DNA of 64,000 nucleotides, taken from Mastigamoeba balamuthi. Its lineage: Eukaryota > Evosea > Mastigamoebida > Mastigamoebidae. The notes under the pieces were generated by a model, which was not told the DNA's origin, searched no databases, and was given only the letters and a program-made list of their open reading frames with translations. This document shows positions 25,340 through 36,761 of the stretch, one piece after another. The stretch is from positions 1-64,000 of the forward strand of contig CACRSC010000105.1 of NCBI GenBank assembly GCA_902651635.1, written 5' to 3'. A program made the position numbers and the translations under genes. Position 1 is the first letter of the stretch. Every line of letters starts with the position of its first letter.

Positions 25340-25560
25340 ATTCTGCTACCAGTGAGGGATAAGCTCTTGCGAGCCAGGGGAGTTGGAGAGGGAAAGAAGA
25401 GGGGGGGTTATGATGGATGGTGTGTCTGAGAGGGGCATGTGTGTTGTGTGGCTTGGAGGGTATGTCCAGGGGCGGTTCTGGAAAAACTGGTTCCAGAATC
25501 GCGTCCTGTTTTTGGTTCATCTCTTTGGTTTTGTATCTGTTTAACATGCTAGTTATAGTG
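25340..25560 (+). repeat. Dispersed repeat R, copy 1
   Basis: Starts at CTGCTACCAGTGAGGGAT, runs through a G-rich stretch and GGCATGTGTGTTGTGTGGC, and ends after CGCGTCCTGTTTTTGGTT. Copies 2 and 3 are at about 55412 and 57640. Confidence 0.7.
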
Positions 25561-25569
25561 TAGTTGTTG

Positions 25570-26325
25570 GTACATGCATCTGCTTACACAGATTCTCTGC
25601 TGTAGCCTGGCAGTCTTTATGAACCAGAGGCAAACGAACTGTAGTGACAGGAACCAAGCCTCCATTGCCCAGTGGTCTACTGCTGCCCGGGCCTTGCTCA
25701 CTGTATGACCTGTCTTGGTGTGCATATGAATAATGTACATCAGAAAGTCAAGGAATATCTCTACAGGAGGGGTCACAGCCTTAACCTGGTGCTCTTTAGC
25801 GTAGCAGCATTACTCTTTTCGGTGAAGAGCCCAGGGCCCTGTCAGAGTGATAGTTCTTCAGCTCTGCAATTATAAAGCAAAAACAATGAGACAATAATTT
25901 TTTCTAAAGGAGAAGCATGCCTGGAAAGCCGAGCAAGAGCCTCTTCCTCAGTCAGCTCCCTTTATTGCATGCCTCCCTTGATCATGTGTAACAGCATCGA
26001 ACCTAGTAGTTAAAAAATTGCTGAGTACAATTAGATAAGAGAAGGAGGGAGTTGTTACATATCTCTGAACCTGGTCAGTGTATGAGTGTCTGCAAGCCCT
26101 TGAACCCAGCTCTGACCTCCCTGAAGGTGCAGGGCCGGGCAGCACACTCTGCAGTCAGCACTTGATTGAATACAGATAGGAACTCATGGGACTTTGCCAT
26201 CATGGCCACAATGCACTCCCTCTCCTCCAACTCAGACTTGGTGAGATCGTCATCCTCCATTACCATGGTAGTGCCCTTGTACCATGAAACGGGGATTGAT
26301 CGGACCTGGCAAAAATCGGACAAGG
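25570..26325 (-). pseudogene. Unrecognised decayed coding remnant
   Basis: Two minus-strand segments look protein-like. One, 26323-26075, contains DDDLTKSELEERECIVAMM. The other, about 25776-25600, contains TGHTVSKARAAVDHWAM, which faintly recalls the N-terminal helical domain of tyrosine recombinases (Crypton-type). The match is too weak to name. Splice-like GTTCAG follows the first segment. Both are short and without a clear start. Confidence 0.25.
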
Positions 26326-26560
26326 GGCAAAAACGAGGAAATCAGGAATGGTCGGACAGGACATTAATCGGACACGGCAGGGGAGAACGACTCCATGTCA
26401 GCAGTGTCGACGTGGGCGCCAGGGGTGGTGCTTGGGTGGGCGGTGCCGGGGTCAACCCGTTCAAATGTTTGAATGTCGGACAGAGTATCTTTCGGACAAA
26501 AAAAAATCTTGTCCGAAAGGACGAAAAACGTCCTTGTCCCATTATCTTCCATTTCACGGC
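26290..26560. repeat. TCGGACA motif cluster with hairpin
   Basis: At least six TCGGAC copies within 220 bases, ending in a perfect hairpin: CTTTCGGACAA at 26489-26499, a 9-base loop and its exact inverse at 26509-26519. Probably the end of an otherwise missing element. Confidence 0.65.
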
Positions 26561-26803
26561 ACTTCACCAATCACCTTCTCCTCTGCCTCCTTGTCCTTAT
26601 CATCCCTGTTCTCGTATGCCTTGTTCTGCTCGTCCTCAAATGTGCCAGCATTGTCATTGGAGTAAGAGTCTCTGGGTAAGGCACGTCTCTGCTGAGATGC
26701 AGGCGGTGCAGCTGCAGCTTATGGTACAGTGTTAGAAACACCTTGGTAGACAGAAGGTATGAGATGTGAGGTGTGTATGAATTTATTGGATATGTACCAC
26801 CTC

Positions 26804-27293
26804 TCTTGGTACAAGGAACTGCACTCAATCTCGAAGCTGCTCAGAGTTCTGAAGAATCCTGTAAGAAATGGGTGATTGTTGGAGTATGTTGACTGCCCTG
26901 TGTTGGACTTCGAACTCAGCATGGGGCCTGTGACCTCAGCCATCCTGTGGGGCAAGCTGATCAAGGCATCCGAGATCACACATACATCAGAAAACATGAA
27001 GAACTCCATTATGGTTAATAAGCTGGTTATGGTTCACTGGAACGACCTCATCTACCCCAGCAAGGTCCAGCTGCAGCTCTCTCTTCTTTTGCATTGTGTT
27101 GTCTCTTCATTTGTCAGATCTTTCCTAATTTCATTCATGCAGGATTACCACGAGGTATCAATGGAGTTCTTAACTCTGTCTTGCTGCTGCACGAACTTCT
27201 TCAACAGGGAGTACTGGAATCAGTTGCTACGGACCGCACAAGACGTACAGTCCCAACATTATGCTTGCTGATGTGAGCACACTGCAGTAGATT
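26804..27293 (+). pseudogene. ORF1 fragment of element copy E
   Basis: Matches piece D of ORF1 from WYKELHSISKLL through SENMKNSIMVNKL to NREYWNQLL. It contains the intron about 27062-27142, equivalent to 12049-12124 of copy CD. A TGA stands where copy CD has TAG (about 26872). The match breaks at 27293 and resumes at 41931 (GAAGACCTCAAGGC, as in copy CD near 12283), so a 14.6-kb insertion splits it. Confidence 0.7.
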
Positions 27294-27675
27294 AAACATT
27301 TGGTCATCACTGCAACTTTTGCGCATGGAGTGATAAATCTTTAGTGATGTTTTTTCAGCACTAATTTAGCACTTCAATCGCTAATTTTGCACTGAATTTG
27401 GTGCTAAATAGCGCTACATCGCTAATAGCGATTTTTAGCACTATGCGACCTAAATACAGCGTTATTGCTATTTTTTTTTCTATTGCCATGCATCACTTCA
27501 ATCGCTACTAGCGCAATTGTTTGCGCTAATAGCAATTGTAGTGCTATTTCAGCAATGCAATTCCATCGAATGCATCGCATGTAGTGCAATTTCAGCACAT
27601 TTAGCACATTTTTGGGATTATTCATCGCTGAGCTCTCAGTCATTTTTTCTAAGTCAAACCTCTGTTTCTGCTTTT

Positions 27676-28270
27676 TCACTGGGGTGGTCTGGGAAACCAG
27701 GCCTCCCTGGAAATGCGGTGCAGGGGGTTCTCACTGAGGTACCAGGCATCTAGGTTCGTGATGATTGTGATGGCTGACCTCAGCAGGTCATTGATCATCA
27801 CCTTCTTCCCCTTGAACTTCTTGCCCACGATGTTGAATCGGGACATGAAGCCCAGGTAGTGCTCTACCCTGCTTCTCCAGCGCCTGTGAACATGGTTCCA
27901 CTGGCATTCGAACCTGGTGTACTTGAGTGCAGTTCTTCTCTGCCTTCCATTGACAGAGTCAAACAGAGAGGCGTGCTTGAAGGGGGTCAGCAGCTCACTG
28001 CTTGGGACACTGACATAGGCATTGTCTGCCAGCAGTCGTGCCCCTTGCAGTTCCATGTGTGGAGCTTAGTTCTGCCAGATCTTCAGGTCATGGCGAACCC
28101 CCTTGTACAGCCCTTGAACGTCCATGGGGATGCCCTGGTTGTTGATCACCACCTGGATCTTGACCACGTGCCCCTTGTACTTGCCGTTGTAGAACTTGTC
28201 CTGCTTCTTGCTGGGCCGTGAGATGTCAATGGCCTTGACATCCACAGACCCGTGGATCGCATGAGACCAG
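27676..28270 (-). pseudogene. DDE_Tnp_4 (PIF/Harbinger-like) transposase fragment
   Basis: Minus-strand translation shows the DDE_Tnp_4 layout. AIHGSVDVKAID holds the first Asp region. GIPMDVQGLYKGVRHDLKIW leads to LLADNAYVSVPSS with the second Asp. The third acidic position is in RRWRSRVEHYLGFMSRF (Glu). The end, INDLLRSAITIITNLDAWY, closes the domain. One in-frame TAA between the first two parts (near 28063, KIWQN stop APHMEL) breaks it, and the N-terminus with the DNA-binding part is missing. Plausibly the transposase of the surrounding GATT-flanked element. Confidence 0.75.
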
Positions 28271-28378
28271 GGTGGAGGAAGCCTGTTGGCCTCAGAAGTC
28301 CGGGCATTTCAGATACTCTGTGCATTGATTTTGAAAATTAGTTATCAGGTTGATGTGTTTAAACTCAATTTTTGCAGG

Positions 28379-28567
28379 ATGAGGCCCCTGAGGCCACTGA
28401 GGAGGAGCAGCAGGAGCAGCAGCAGGACAAGCAGGTCATTGACTGGAACGACATGGAAAAGTTGGAGCAGATGGCTCCTGAGGAAGTGTGGCGCCTCTGC
28501 TCAGCAGAAGAGGCGCCACACGATGCTGCTGAAGCAGCAAAAAATATATCAATTTTCTATGATTTTT
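28379..28567 (+). other. Acidic coding-like exon with perfect hairpin
   Basis: After TTTTTGCAG an open stretch reads DEAPEATEEEQQEQQQDKQ and then a D/E-rich helix. Bases 28486-28498 (GTGTGGCGCCTCT) and 28509-28521 are exact inverses around a 10-base loop. It ends where the piggyBac-like terminal repeat begins. It may be the interrupted exon of the gene hit by that element. Confidence 0.4.
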
Positions 28568-28901
28568 ATATGTCTTTACAGCCAAACGTACCATTTTACC
28601 AGTTTCACAAAAATGCTCAGATGACTAGAAAGTCAGAATAATCTGACTTTGAGGAAAAAAGAAAACATAAAGTCAGAAAAAACTGACTTTTGGACTTTTA
28701 GTGAAAAAACAAAGTCAGAAATGATACCAAAATATGTCTTTTTGTATAAAATTACAGAGGAAAAAGAGTAGAAAAAACATAAATGAAACTTTATAGTAGA
28801 GAAATACAAAACAAGATGTGAGAAGGCATCATTGTTTGAATGATTTCAAAGCTCATGTAAAGGTCTGAGCTTTAAAGGACATCTCAGTGTTTCTTGGCTG
28901 C

Positions 28902-29079
28902 TGATGCCCAGTAATGCGTGGGGTGGGGGCAGGAGGCCCCTAGAGGGGTTGAGAGACTCGAGGACTAAGGGAAGAAGAAGGAGTGATGATGTATTGATTT
29001 GTATTCGTGTGGTGATGAGAGGGTGGGAGGGGAAATGCTATTCCTTTGCCTAGGGGGTGCAGTCCTCCCTTTGGCATCA
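28902..29079 (-). repeat. 3' LTR (relative to the element)
   Basis: 178 bp, TGATGCC...GGCATCA, next to CTGC target copy at 28898-28901. Confidence 0.95.
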
Positions 29080-32000
29080 CTGCTCTACTTCAAAGGTCGA
29101 GCATGGGAAGACCTTGAAGAAGTCAATCGAAAGTCTAGGTCCGCAGGTGGGGGTGTGCCTGCATGTAGGAGACGACCTGGTTGACGTTCTTGTTGTTATC
29201 ATAGGAAATCCACGAACGTGGGTCGTCGTCCCCGAAGTCTGGGCAGCCCAGCCAACGTACACGAAGTTTGAGCCTGCCAGCAACATGACGATGGTGTAGG
29301 ACCGTGTCTAGGGCCATCTCGTCGTGCGTGCGCGATGCCTCCGCCCGGAGTTGCGCCGTGGTGAGGGCCCCCGTGCGAAACAAGTGCATCGTGTTAATGT
29401 GAGCACGGGTCTGAGTACCCCGCAGGAGGTTCTCGACGGTGTAGCAGTGGTGGTCGAGCTTCTCAATGACCCGAAACGGACCCCTAATGTTGACGTCGAG
29501 CTTGTGGTCGCGGTCCTTGTCGAGGAGAACGTAGAGTTGCCGACGTCAAAGTGCGACCTGCCCCTTTTCTTGGCGAGGTACTGCCTGCGGGCTTTCTCGA
29601 ATGCAGCCCACTGGAGAGAGGCAATACGTGCGAATGTGTCATGTTGACAGAGTAGGAGCTGGTCGTGGAGCAACTGGGGGTCCATGTCAGGGCTCCCGGT
29701 GTCGTCATCCTTGTGAATTGCCAGGTAGAGGGGAGTCCGACTGGCAAAACCGTGAATGACCTTGAAGGGCGTGGCACCGATGGAGTGCACGTAGCTGTTG
29801 TTCAGGGCAAACATAGCAGCTGGTAGAACATCAGGCCAGTCCAGGGAATGGTCCAAGAGAAGGGCCCGCAGAACCTGCACCGTAGTACGCACCGCGACCT
29901 CCACAGCCCCGTGTCCCTCGGGGTGATATGCCACCGAAATGTGGTGCTCTGCGTTGACCTGATCATTGAGGGCCTGAATGCGACTCGACTGGAAGGGAGA
30001 TCCACCATCAGATGTCATGAGACTGTAGGCTGAGCCCCTTGTGCACACCCACCGGTTCCAGAGCACCTCAACAGCCTCCTGTGCATCAGTAGAACGAACA
30101 GCCTCGAGGTGTATTTCGTGGGAGAAACGGTCCGTGATGATCAAAACGTACTTGAATCCCCTCACCTCCTGAAGAGGGCCGAGGTAGTCCACAACAATGG
30201 ACTCATAGGGTGCGTTGCCTGGTACCGTTTCCATCGAATCCGCATGTGAGGTCGCAGGCCTGACCTTCTGGCACATTGGGCACGTGTGCACAAAGTGGCA
30301 GATGTTGTCATACATGCCAGGCCACGTGACCACCTGCTTGATGGCGTGGTACGTGTGGTCGACTCCTTCATGTCCTGCAAGCATGTCGTCATGCCCAAGG
30401 ACCATGATCGTGAGGCGGAGTGCATCATTGGGCTTAACCGACAGGCAGAAAACGCCCTCAACCATCTCGTGTGGGAGGGTGAGAAGCAATTCGTAGAGGT
30501 TGTCCCGTTGCTGGTCCGAAAGGTCATGCCCCAGAACAGCCATCATGCGTGAGTCTCGGACATGAACATCAAGGTATTGGCGAATAGCGATGGGGTTGTC
30601 GATAACCTGGCGCCACTGGGCCCGCGAGAAGAAATCACCTCCGAAGTTAGTTTTCCCGGGCTGGTAGTGGATGCTGTAGGGCATCTCGTTCAGGATGACT
30701 GCCCAGTTCTGGATACGACGGTTGCTAGAGTCAGCCATCCAACGCAGGTTGCTGTGGTCGGGATGGTAAATAACATGCCATGAATAAACCAAACCGAGTT
30801 CTCGTGCCCGCAGGTGTCCCTTGATGAGACCACGGGCCTCCTTTTCAGGCATCGAGAGGTTACGCCGATCCGCAGGCCGCAGCACTTCCGAGACGAATGC
30901 CAGAATTCCCCAGCTAGACTCCCCAGGGGCCTGTTGGAAAATCGTGGCTCCCGTGGCATATTCGCAGGCATCGGGGTCGATGATGATGACTGAGCCTGGA
31001 ATGGGATGAACGAGAATGGGTGCTGCACAGACGTCGTGAACCAGGGTATCGAAGGCCTGTTGGTGAGCCTCAGTCCACTCGAACTTGACGTTGTGCCATA
31101 GCAGCTTGTACATGCATGCTGCCTTGGATGCGAAATTCGGGATGAACTCACTGAGCCACTGCATGAGACCGAGGAAAGACCACAGCATGTCCTTGTCATA
31201 TGGCCGTCCTGCAAAATGCAGAGGATCCAGCCTCGTCGGGTCAATAGCGATGCCCTCCTTCGAGACCAGACGTCCCAGCTGGCGCAGAACCGTAGGGCCC
31301 CAGGAACACTTCTCGGGCTTCGCCTTAACGTTGTACTTGACGAAAGTATCGAAAAGGGCCGTCACCTGCACCTTACTCTCGTCCCATGTCGGACTACCTG
31401 CATTCACGTTGTCCACGAAGCTGGAGGTGTGGGCCAGGGGTGCCAAAACCGAGTCGATAGCCCTCTGAAACAAACGTAGCACTAGCCTGTTTGATGCCAA
31501 AAGGCATGAACCGTGGACGTATGAAGGAACCATCAGGAAGGGCCAGCACCAGCAAATTCGCCGTGGCAGCATCGAGGGGAATTTGGTGGTACGCCATCTC
31601 GAGGTCCGCAGAAAACAAGTAATCATAGGCCAGTTTGTGCAGTTCGTCGTTGATGAGTGCATTGACGTAGAAGTCGTCACGAGTGATATGGTTAATCAAC
31701 CAGTAATCCCCGCAGACCCGCCAAGTCCCATCTGGTTTAGGTACAAACACCGTGGGTGATGCGAAGTGGACATCCTGACGTGCGATGACCTCCCAGATAC
31801 CAGTGTCAACCATCTTGGCCTTGTACTCCGCAAGGTGAGACAGTTTCCGTGAGTCACTGACGTTGCGCTGGATGATGAAGGGCTTCGTGTCGGGAAGCTG
31901 CTCGATCATGCAGACCCCAACCCCAGTCATCCCAGTCCTATCAAGGCCGTTCAGTACGTTCGTATCGTACCGTGCGAGAATGTCCTTCGCCTCGATAACT

Positions 32001-34739
32001 TTCTGGGGGTCACATGTGATTTTGTCCCCCAGAATCACTTGTTCGTGTGGAGGTAGAGGCATTGCAGCTGGACCAGTAGGTGAAGGACGAACCAGGTCGA
32101 TGTGCGTGGGCATCACAGGGTTGAGTGGGTTGATCGAGTTAACAGCCTCGGGGTCATCAGCCACTGTGATTTCTGCGAGCCCCTTGACATTAGGCTCGGG
32201 AAAAACGATGTCCCCTGGCTCCTTGTAAACGTAACGTCGATCTACCCGGACCACGTTCATCCGACCATCGTCGAGGGCCATGTAGTCATAGCGGCGGCAG
32301 TCATGCAGACCCAGCAGGACTTCGTCCGAGCCGATAGTACCGTTTGCAACCTCGATGACGGGAATCGAGATGGGACCCTCAGTTGGATCGAAGACAGTGT
32401 GGATCTGAACCCCAGTGCCCGTGCGCTTCACCAACACCCCATTAACCCCGGTGACCCGAATGCAATCCTCAAACTCGATCGGCAACTTCTGACGGGGAAC
32501 CTGGAGTAGGTCGAGGAGTCTGGTCTCTGCAAAGTTGAAGTCTGAGCCTGTGTCGACATGAAACAGTACCTCCTTGCCCTCGCCCTCCCTCTTGGTGATT
32601 GTGCACGAGAAAAGGATACGGTCACGTTTTACCTCGGCCAAAGACCGCATGGGAAGAGTGTTCTCGGCAGAGTCCGTCTCTGGATGTGTGCTGACCATGG
32701 GAGTCGACTCCCCCTTCGACCCCAGCAGAACAGAGCCGATCTTTGACTGAGGTGAAGTGAAGTCAATGCGACCATCGAGGTCCATGTCTGTGCTCGTAGC
32801 TGTCTGGCACAGGGAAATGCGAGCCTCCTCCGATGTACTGGCCTTTCTGGCAGGAGATGCCTGTGCTGCAGTCAGATGGCTCTCTGGGACTGGAACTCCA
32901 GCCTTAAAACCCTGTTTCGGTTTCCCGTTCCATGGCTTATTAGCCTGACCTCCCGTAGCAGAACCTGTTGTGCCCTTCTCCGTGGCGATCCGTGTCTCGT
33001 ACGCCTGCTGCTTGGTGCCAGGGAACGGGCAGGTCTTGACCATGTGCCCCGTACCGCCACACCTGTAGCACTTCAGGGTCGTGGGCTCCTGGCTCGGTGC
33101 AGAGCTAATGGCGAGCCATGAGGGTGACCTCTCCTCGCGGCGTTCCCGTGCCTTAAGCGCCGCCGCTGTGGGTGGAGAAGGGCAACTGCCTGCAATGTGT
33201 CCGTATGTCCCGCAGTTATAGCACAAGGGCTCCCGCTGGTGAGTAGACTTAGGGCCCGTGTCCCCCTCCCGAGGGCCCTTTGGTGCTGGTGACTGACGGA
33301 CGATGTTCAGGGCCTTGCCTACCCCTGATGTGGTCATCGAAGTGCACAAACCCGGCGCGGACTGCCGTACAGATGAAGAGCAAGGCAGGTCATCAGGAAG
33401 GAACCCCCGCCATGCATTCTCTGCGATGTGCCGTGTGAACTGGAGAATCTGAGTGCTCAGCTCCTTGAACATGGAGTCCTCCCACTGTAGGCCATAGGAC
33501 CAGTCGAATACTGTGCGAACCCGAGTGGCGATGTACCCGTAGCCCAGAGTTTCCCGCAGTGCCTTACGAGCGCTCCTCGTGTCGTTCTTGAGAGAGCCCT
33601 CAGTGTAATCGCCCCAGCCCACTGCTGTGCACCGCAATGCAACCTTCTTGATGTGCTTGTGGATAACTGGGACGATGGTCTTGCCATTGGCCTTGGAGAT
33701 GTCGACCTCTACAAGCTTCTGGTGTGTAACAAACCTGAAGTCATCAATGTTGTCAAAGATGGAGTCTCCCTCGGTCTGCAGCATCACGAAAACGTTGAGA
33801 CAGGCTGTATGAAAATGGTCCTTGATGTCGTGGGTGACCAGTTTCCGATCAATAGCCCCCGTGGCCTTGGTAGCATCAACAATTTCCTCAGAGAACAGCG
33901 CCCGCATTGAGAAAGCCTTGATAGCAACGTTCATCTTGGCAGCCGTAGCCAGCTTCTTGCCCACGACCTGCATGTACTTGAAGAGTGCCTCCTGATCGAA
34001 AACTGTGAATGGAATTGCGATGCCCTGCAGAATGTCGTTGATGGACCGGACTGCCTGTGCCCGCATCATCGCCTGCGCATAGGCCTCTGCCTGGTAGATG
34101 ACAGGGTCGTGTCCGAGGTCCTGGTCCCTCGTCATGCCCTTGCAACAGCCCTGGCAGCAACTGTTGTGAGAGCTGCTGTCCTCGTCCCCATGGGATGCGT
34201 CCCCATGGTCGTCCTTGTCCCCTGAGCTGCTGCTGCTGCTGTCCTTGCTCTCGGAGTCGTCATCAGCCGCGATGACCAGCCGACGTCTCTTGTTGGGCTC
34301 CGAGTTCGTGCTCGTGGGAATAACCGGTGCCGGTGCTGCAGTGCTCGGAAAAGCACCGTCTTTGCGTTTTTCGGCTATGCCTGACGTCGGTGACGCCGTA
34401 ATTCCGTTGTCGGGGTTCGTCAGTGCGTGAGAATTTCCATCGTCGGGACCCGAAAATTCACCATTTCCGACGGGAAAAACGGACGTCGTCCCCTTGGGGC
34501 CTGTAGGTGCCCCCTTGGCTGCTGCCTCGTCATCGTCGTCGTCCGAGTCTGTTCGGGAGGTCTCGTAGTCGGAATCCACCGGCTCCTCCCTCAGACTGGC
34601 CAACTCCTCCTTGATGTCGTGCTGAGCCTTCTGCAGCTCGGACTTACGGTGAGCTCGCTCGGCAGCACGACGGTCCCGCTCCTCCTTCTGGAGCTGTCTC
34701 TCTGCATCACCCACCTTCATCGCCTAGGTGTGCATGCAC

Positions 34740-34916
34740 TGATGCCCAGTAATGCGTGGGGTGGGGGCAGGAGGCCCCTAGAGGGGTTGAGAGACTCGAG
34801 GACTAAGGGAAGAAGAAGGAGTGATGATGATTGATTTGTATTCGTGTGGTGACGAGAGGGTGGGAGGGGAAATGCTATTCCTTTACCTAGGGGGTGCAGT
34901 CCTCCCTTTGGCATCA
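34740..34916 (-). repeat. 5' LTR (relative to the element)
   Basis: 177 bp, nearly identical to the other LTR; CTGC target copy follows at 34917-34920. Confidence 0.95.
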
Positions 34917-35373
34917 CTGCAAGAGTCCTCCTTAGTGCCTTCCTGGTTGTTTTACTTGTTTCTTCCTTGCAGTTCTCTCTGAAACTGTTATTAGAAAAAC
35001 AATAAAATAAAAGCTGTACGGGTCTTGTGAGCTGGTGCCCTGGAAGTAGAAGTATGAGACCTCTTGCTTGCTCTTGCAGGTGTTTCTGAATCAAAAGTCA
35101 GAAACATAAAAAAATTAATAACATAGTACCAGGTTCGGGCTCCTCTGACTCACTGGAAACCTGTGAACTTGCACTATCTTCTTTAGAACTGACCTCTTCC
35201 TCACTGACCTTGGCCTGTTCTGCCTTGGCCTACTTTTATTAGAAGAAAAAGTGAACTAATTACTTAATACCTCTTCCAGTCTGCACTCAGCCTCTTCTCT
35301 GATTTTCCTCTCCTCTTCTAAACCAGAATCTGATGTTATTTGAGTGTTTGAAAAAAACAAAGCAGCAACTCTT

Positions 35374-36710
35374 TTAATGACCTTTCTGTGAGGCAGAAAC
35401 AGACTCATAAACCTCAGTGCTCTCTGAAGCTGCTTTCGAGGTCTGGGTTTCCTCAGGAATCTGGGCTATGTGGGGTTGCTGTGTCTCCATGAGCTGCTTG
35501 TCTCCCTCGGGCTGCTTGTCTTCCTCAGGCTGCTTGTCTTCCTTGGGCTGCTCGGCTTCCTTGGGCTGCTCGGCTTCCTTGGACTGCTCGGCTTCCTTGG
35601 TCTGCTTGTCTCCCTCGGGCTGCTTGTCTTTCTTGGGCTGCTCTGCTTCCAGCTGCTTGTCTTCCACGGGCCGCTGGTTCTCCTTGGATGGCTGGGGGGG
35701 CTGTGGGCCCTTTGGTTCCTGGGATTTCGTGGCAGCTTCTGCCTGCTGCATCTTCATTCCAGCAGCTAATGAAGAGTAAGAAAAAATAAGAAAAGATGCA
35801 GGCACGTTTAAGAAGGCGCATTATGGCCTGAGCTCCTTCCCCTCTCCATTCATCCACATCTCTGTCAGTGCAGCACACAAATGGGGATCTCTGGTGTAGT
35901 CCCATTCACTGAAAAAGACCTGTTCAATGTTAGTAGAGAAAATCACATATGATTAATACACATTTTTGGCCTCATTGCAGAAGCACATCGAAACAGTGGT
36001 CACCCTGTCCCCCAGGCAGATTGTGGCCTCGTACAGCTGCCCCAGAACTGGCAGCATTGCTGACCCCTCAGTCCAGTGGGCTGCCCTGTACAGTGCTGGA
36101 TGGGAAGTGACCTTCCCCAGAAGAGGCTCGAGCTGTGAGAGGAAGAACATGTCTATCTTCCTCAACACAGGCTTTGAGGGAGATGGAACTACAGCCTTTC
36201 TCTTGGGCTGACTGGCTTCTGCAGAGGGGGAGAGCGGTTCCTGCTCTATAACCTCAGCATCCTGCATTCCCTCTGGGCTGTCCCCGGGAATCTCAATTGC
36301 TGACTCTGCTGTCCCTGGCTCACCCAGGGCATGTCCTCCTGGTGGTGCTGGTGCTGCATGGGCTCTGGGGACTAGGGTCTTACCGGGCTTGATAGCCCTC
36401 TCCTTGAAGTGGCTCTTATGCTTCTTGCGGAGCCATTCCTCTGACTCGGACTCTGACTCTGACTCTGACTCTTCCTCCGATTGGTGCTTTGCATCCCAAG
36501 CAGGGTCGTACGTCTTCTTTTTCTTTGGGGTCTCAAAATCTGGGTCTTTGTCACGGCTTCCCCTCTTGGACTTTTTTAGTTGATGGATCCAGTCCTTTAG
36601 AGTCTCTCGACTGCAGATTGGCTTCTCACTGCAGCCAGGGTCTCCTATGATGGCATGTAGAGCCCTGATCTGGTCCTTGGGTTTTAGTCTGCGGAAATCC
36701 TGTGTTTCTG
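35374..36710 (-). CDS. Unrecognised charged protein of the piggyBac-like element
   Basis: Minus-strand coding stretch in several exons. The main part, 36710-35960, starts with KPKDQIRALHAIIGDPG, passes a Ser/Glu run and a Lys-rich patch (probable nuclear signal), and continues with LYRAAHWTEGSAMLP. An intron about 35903-35962 holds AATCACATATGATTAAT (35941-35957). A later exon (35805-35374) is built from EQPKEAEQPKEDKQPE-like repeats. It could be the 3' half of the gene at 36762-38259. Frames and splice sites in the last part are uncertain. No domain is recognised. Confidence 0.45.
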
Positions 36711-36761
36711 GTTAGAGAAAATAATTGAATTGGTAAGTACAGAGAGGCCAAGCGTTCGAGC

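Larger units (their letters stand above)
28902..34916 (-). mobile_element. Ty3/gypsy chromovirus-like LTR retrotransposon
   Basis: Fossil element, mostly whole, read on the minus strand. It has two 177-178 bp LTRs with TGATGCC...GGCATCA ends and a 4-bp target duplication, CTGC (28898-28901 and 34917-34920). Parts, from 34.7 kb downward: gag with two CCHC zinc knuckles (about 34.7-33.0 kb), aspartic protease (about 32.6-32.3), reverse transcriptase (about 31.9-31.2), RNase H (about 31.1-30.6), integrase with zinc finger and core (about 30.5-29.6), and a chromodomain-like end (about 29.3-29.1). About two breaks in the coding region. The LTRs differ at two substitutions and one single-base length change, so the insertion is recent. 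The leader before gag is only about 20 bases and no TGG-type primer site is evident. Confidence 0.9.

Noticed and set aside
35374-35805. Plus-strand frames full of Leu/Gly/Ser (35417-35779) as membrane proteins
   Set aside because: They are the antisense of a Glu/Gln/Lys/Pro minisatellite exon on the minus strand.
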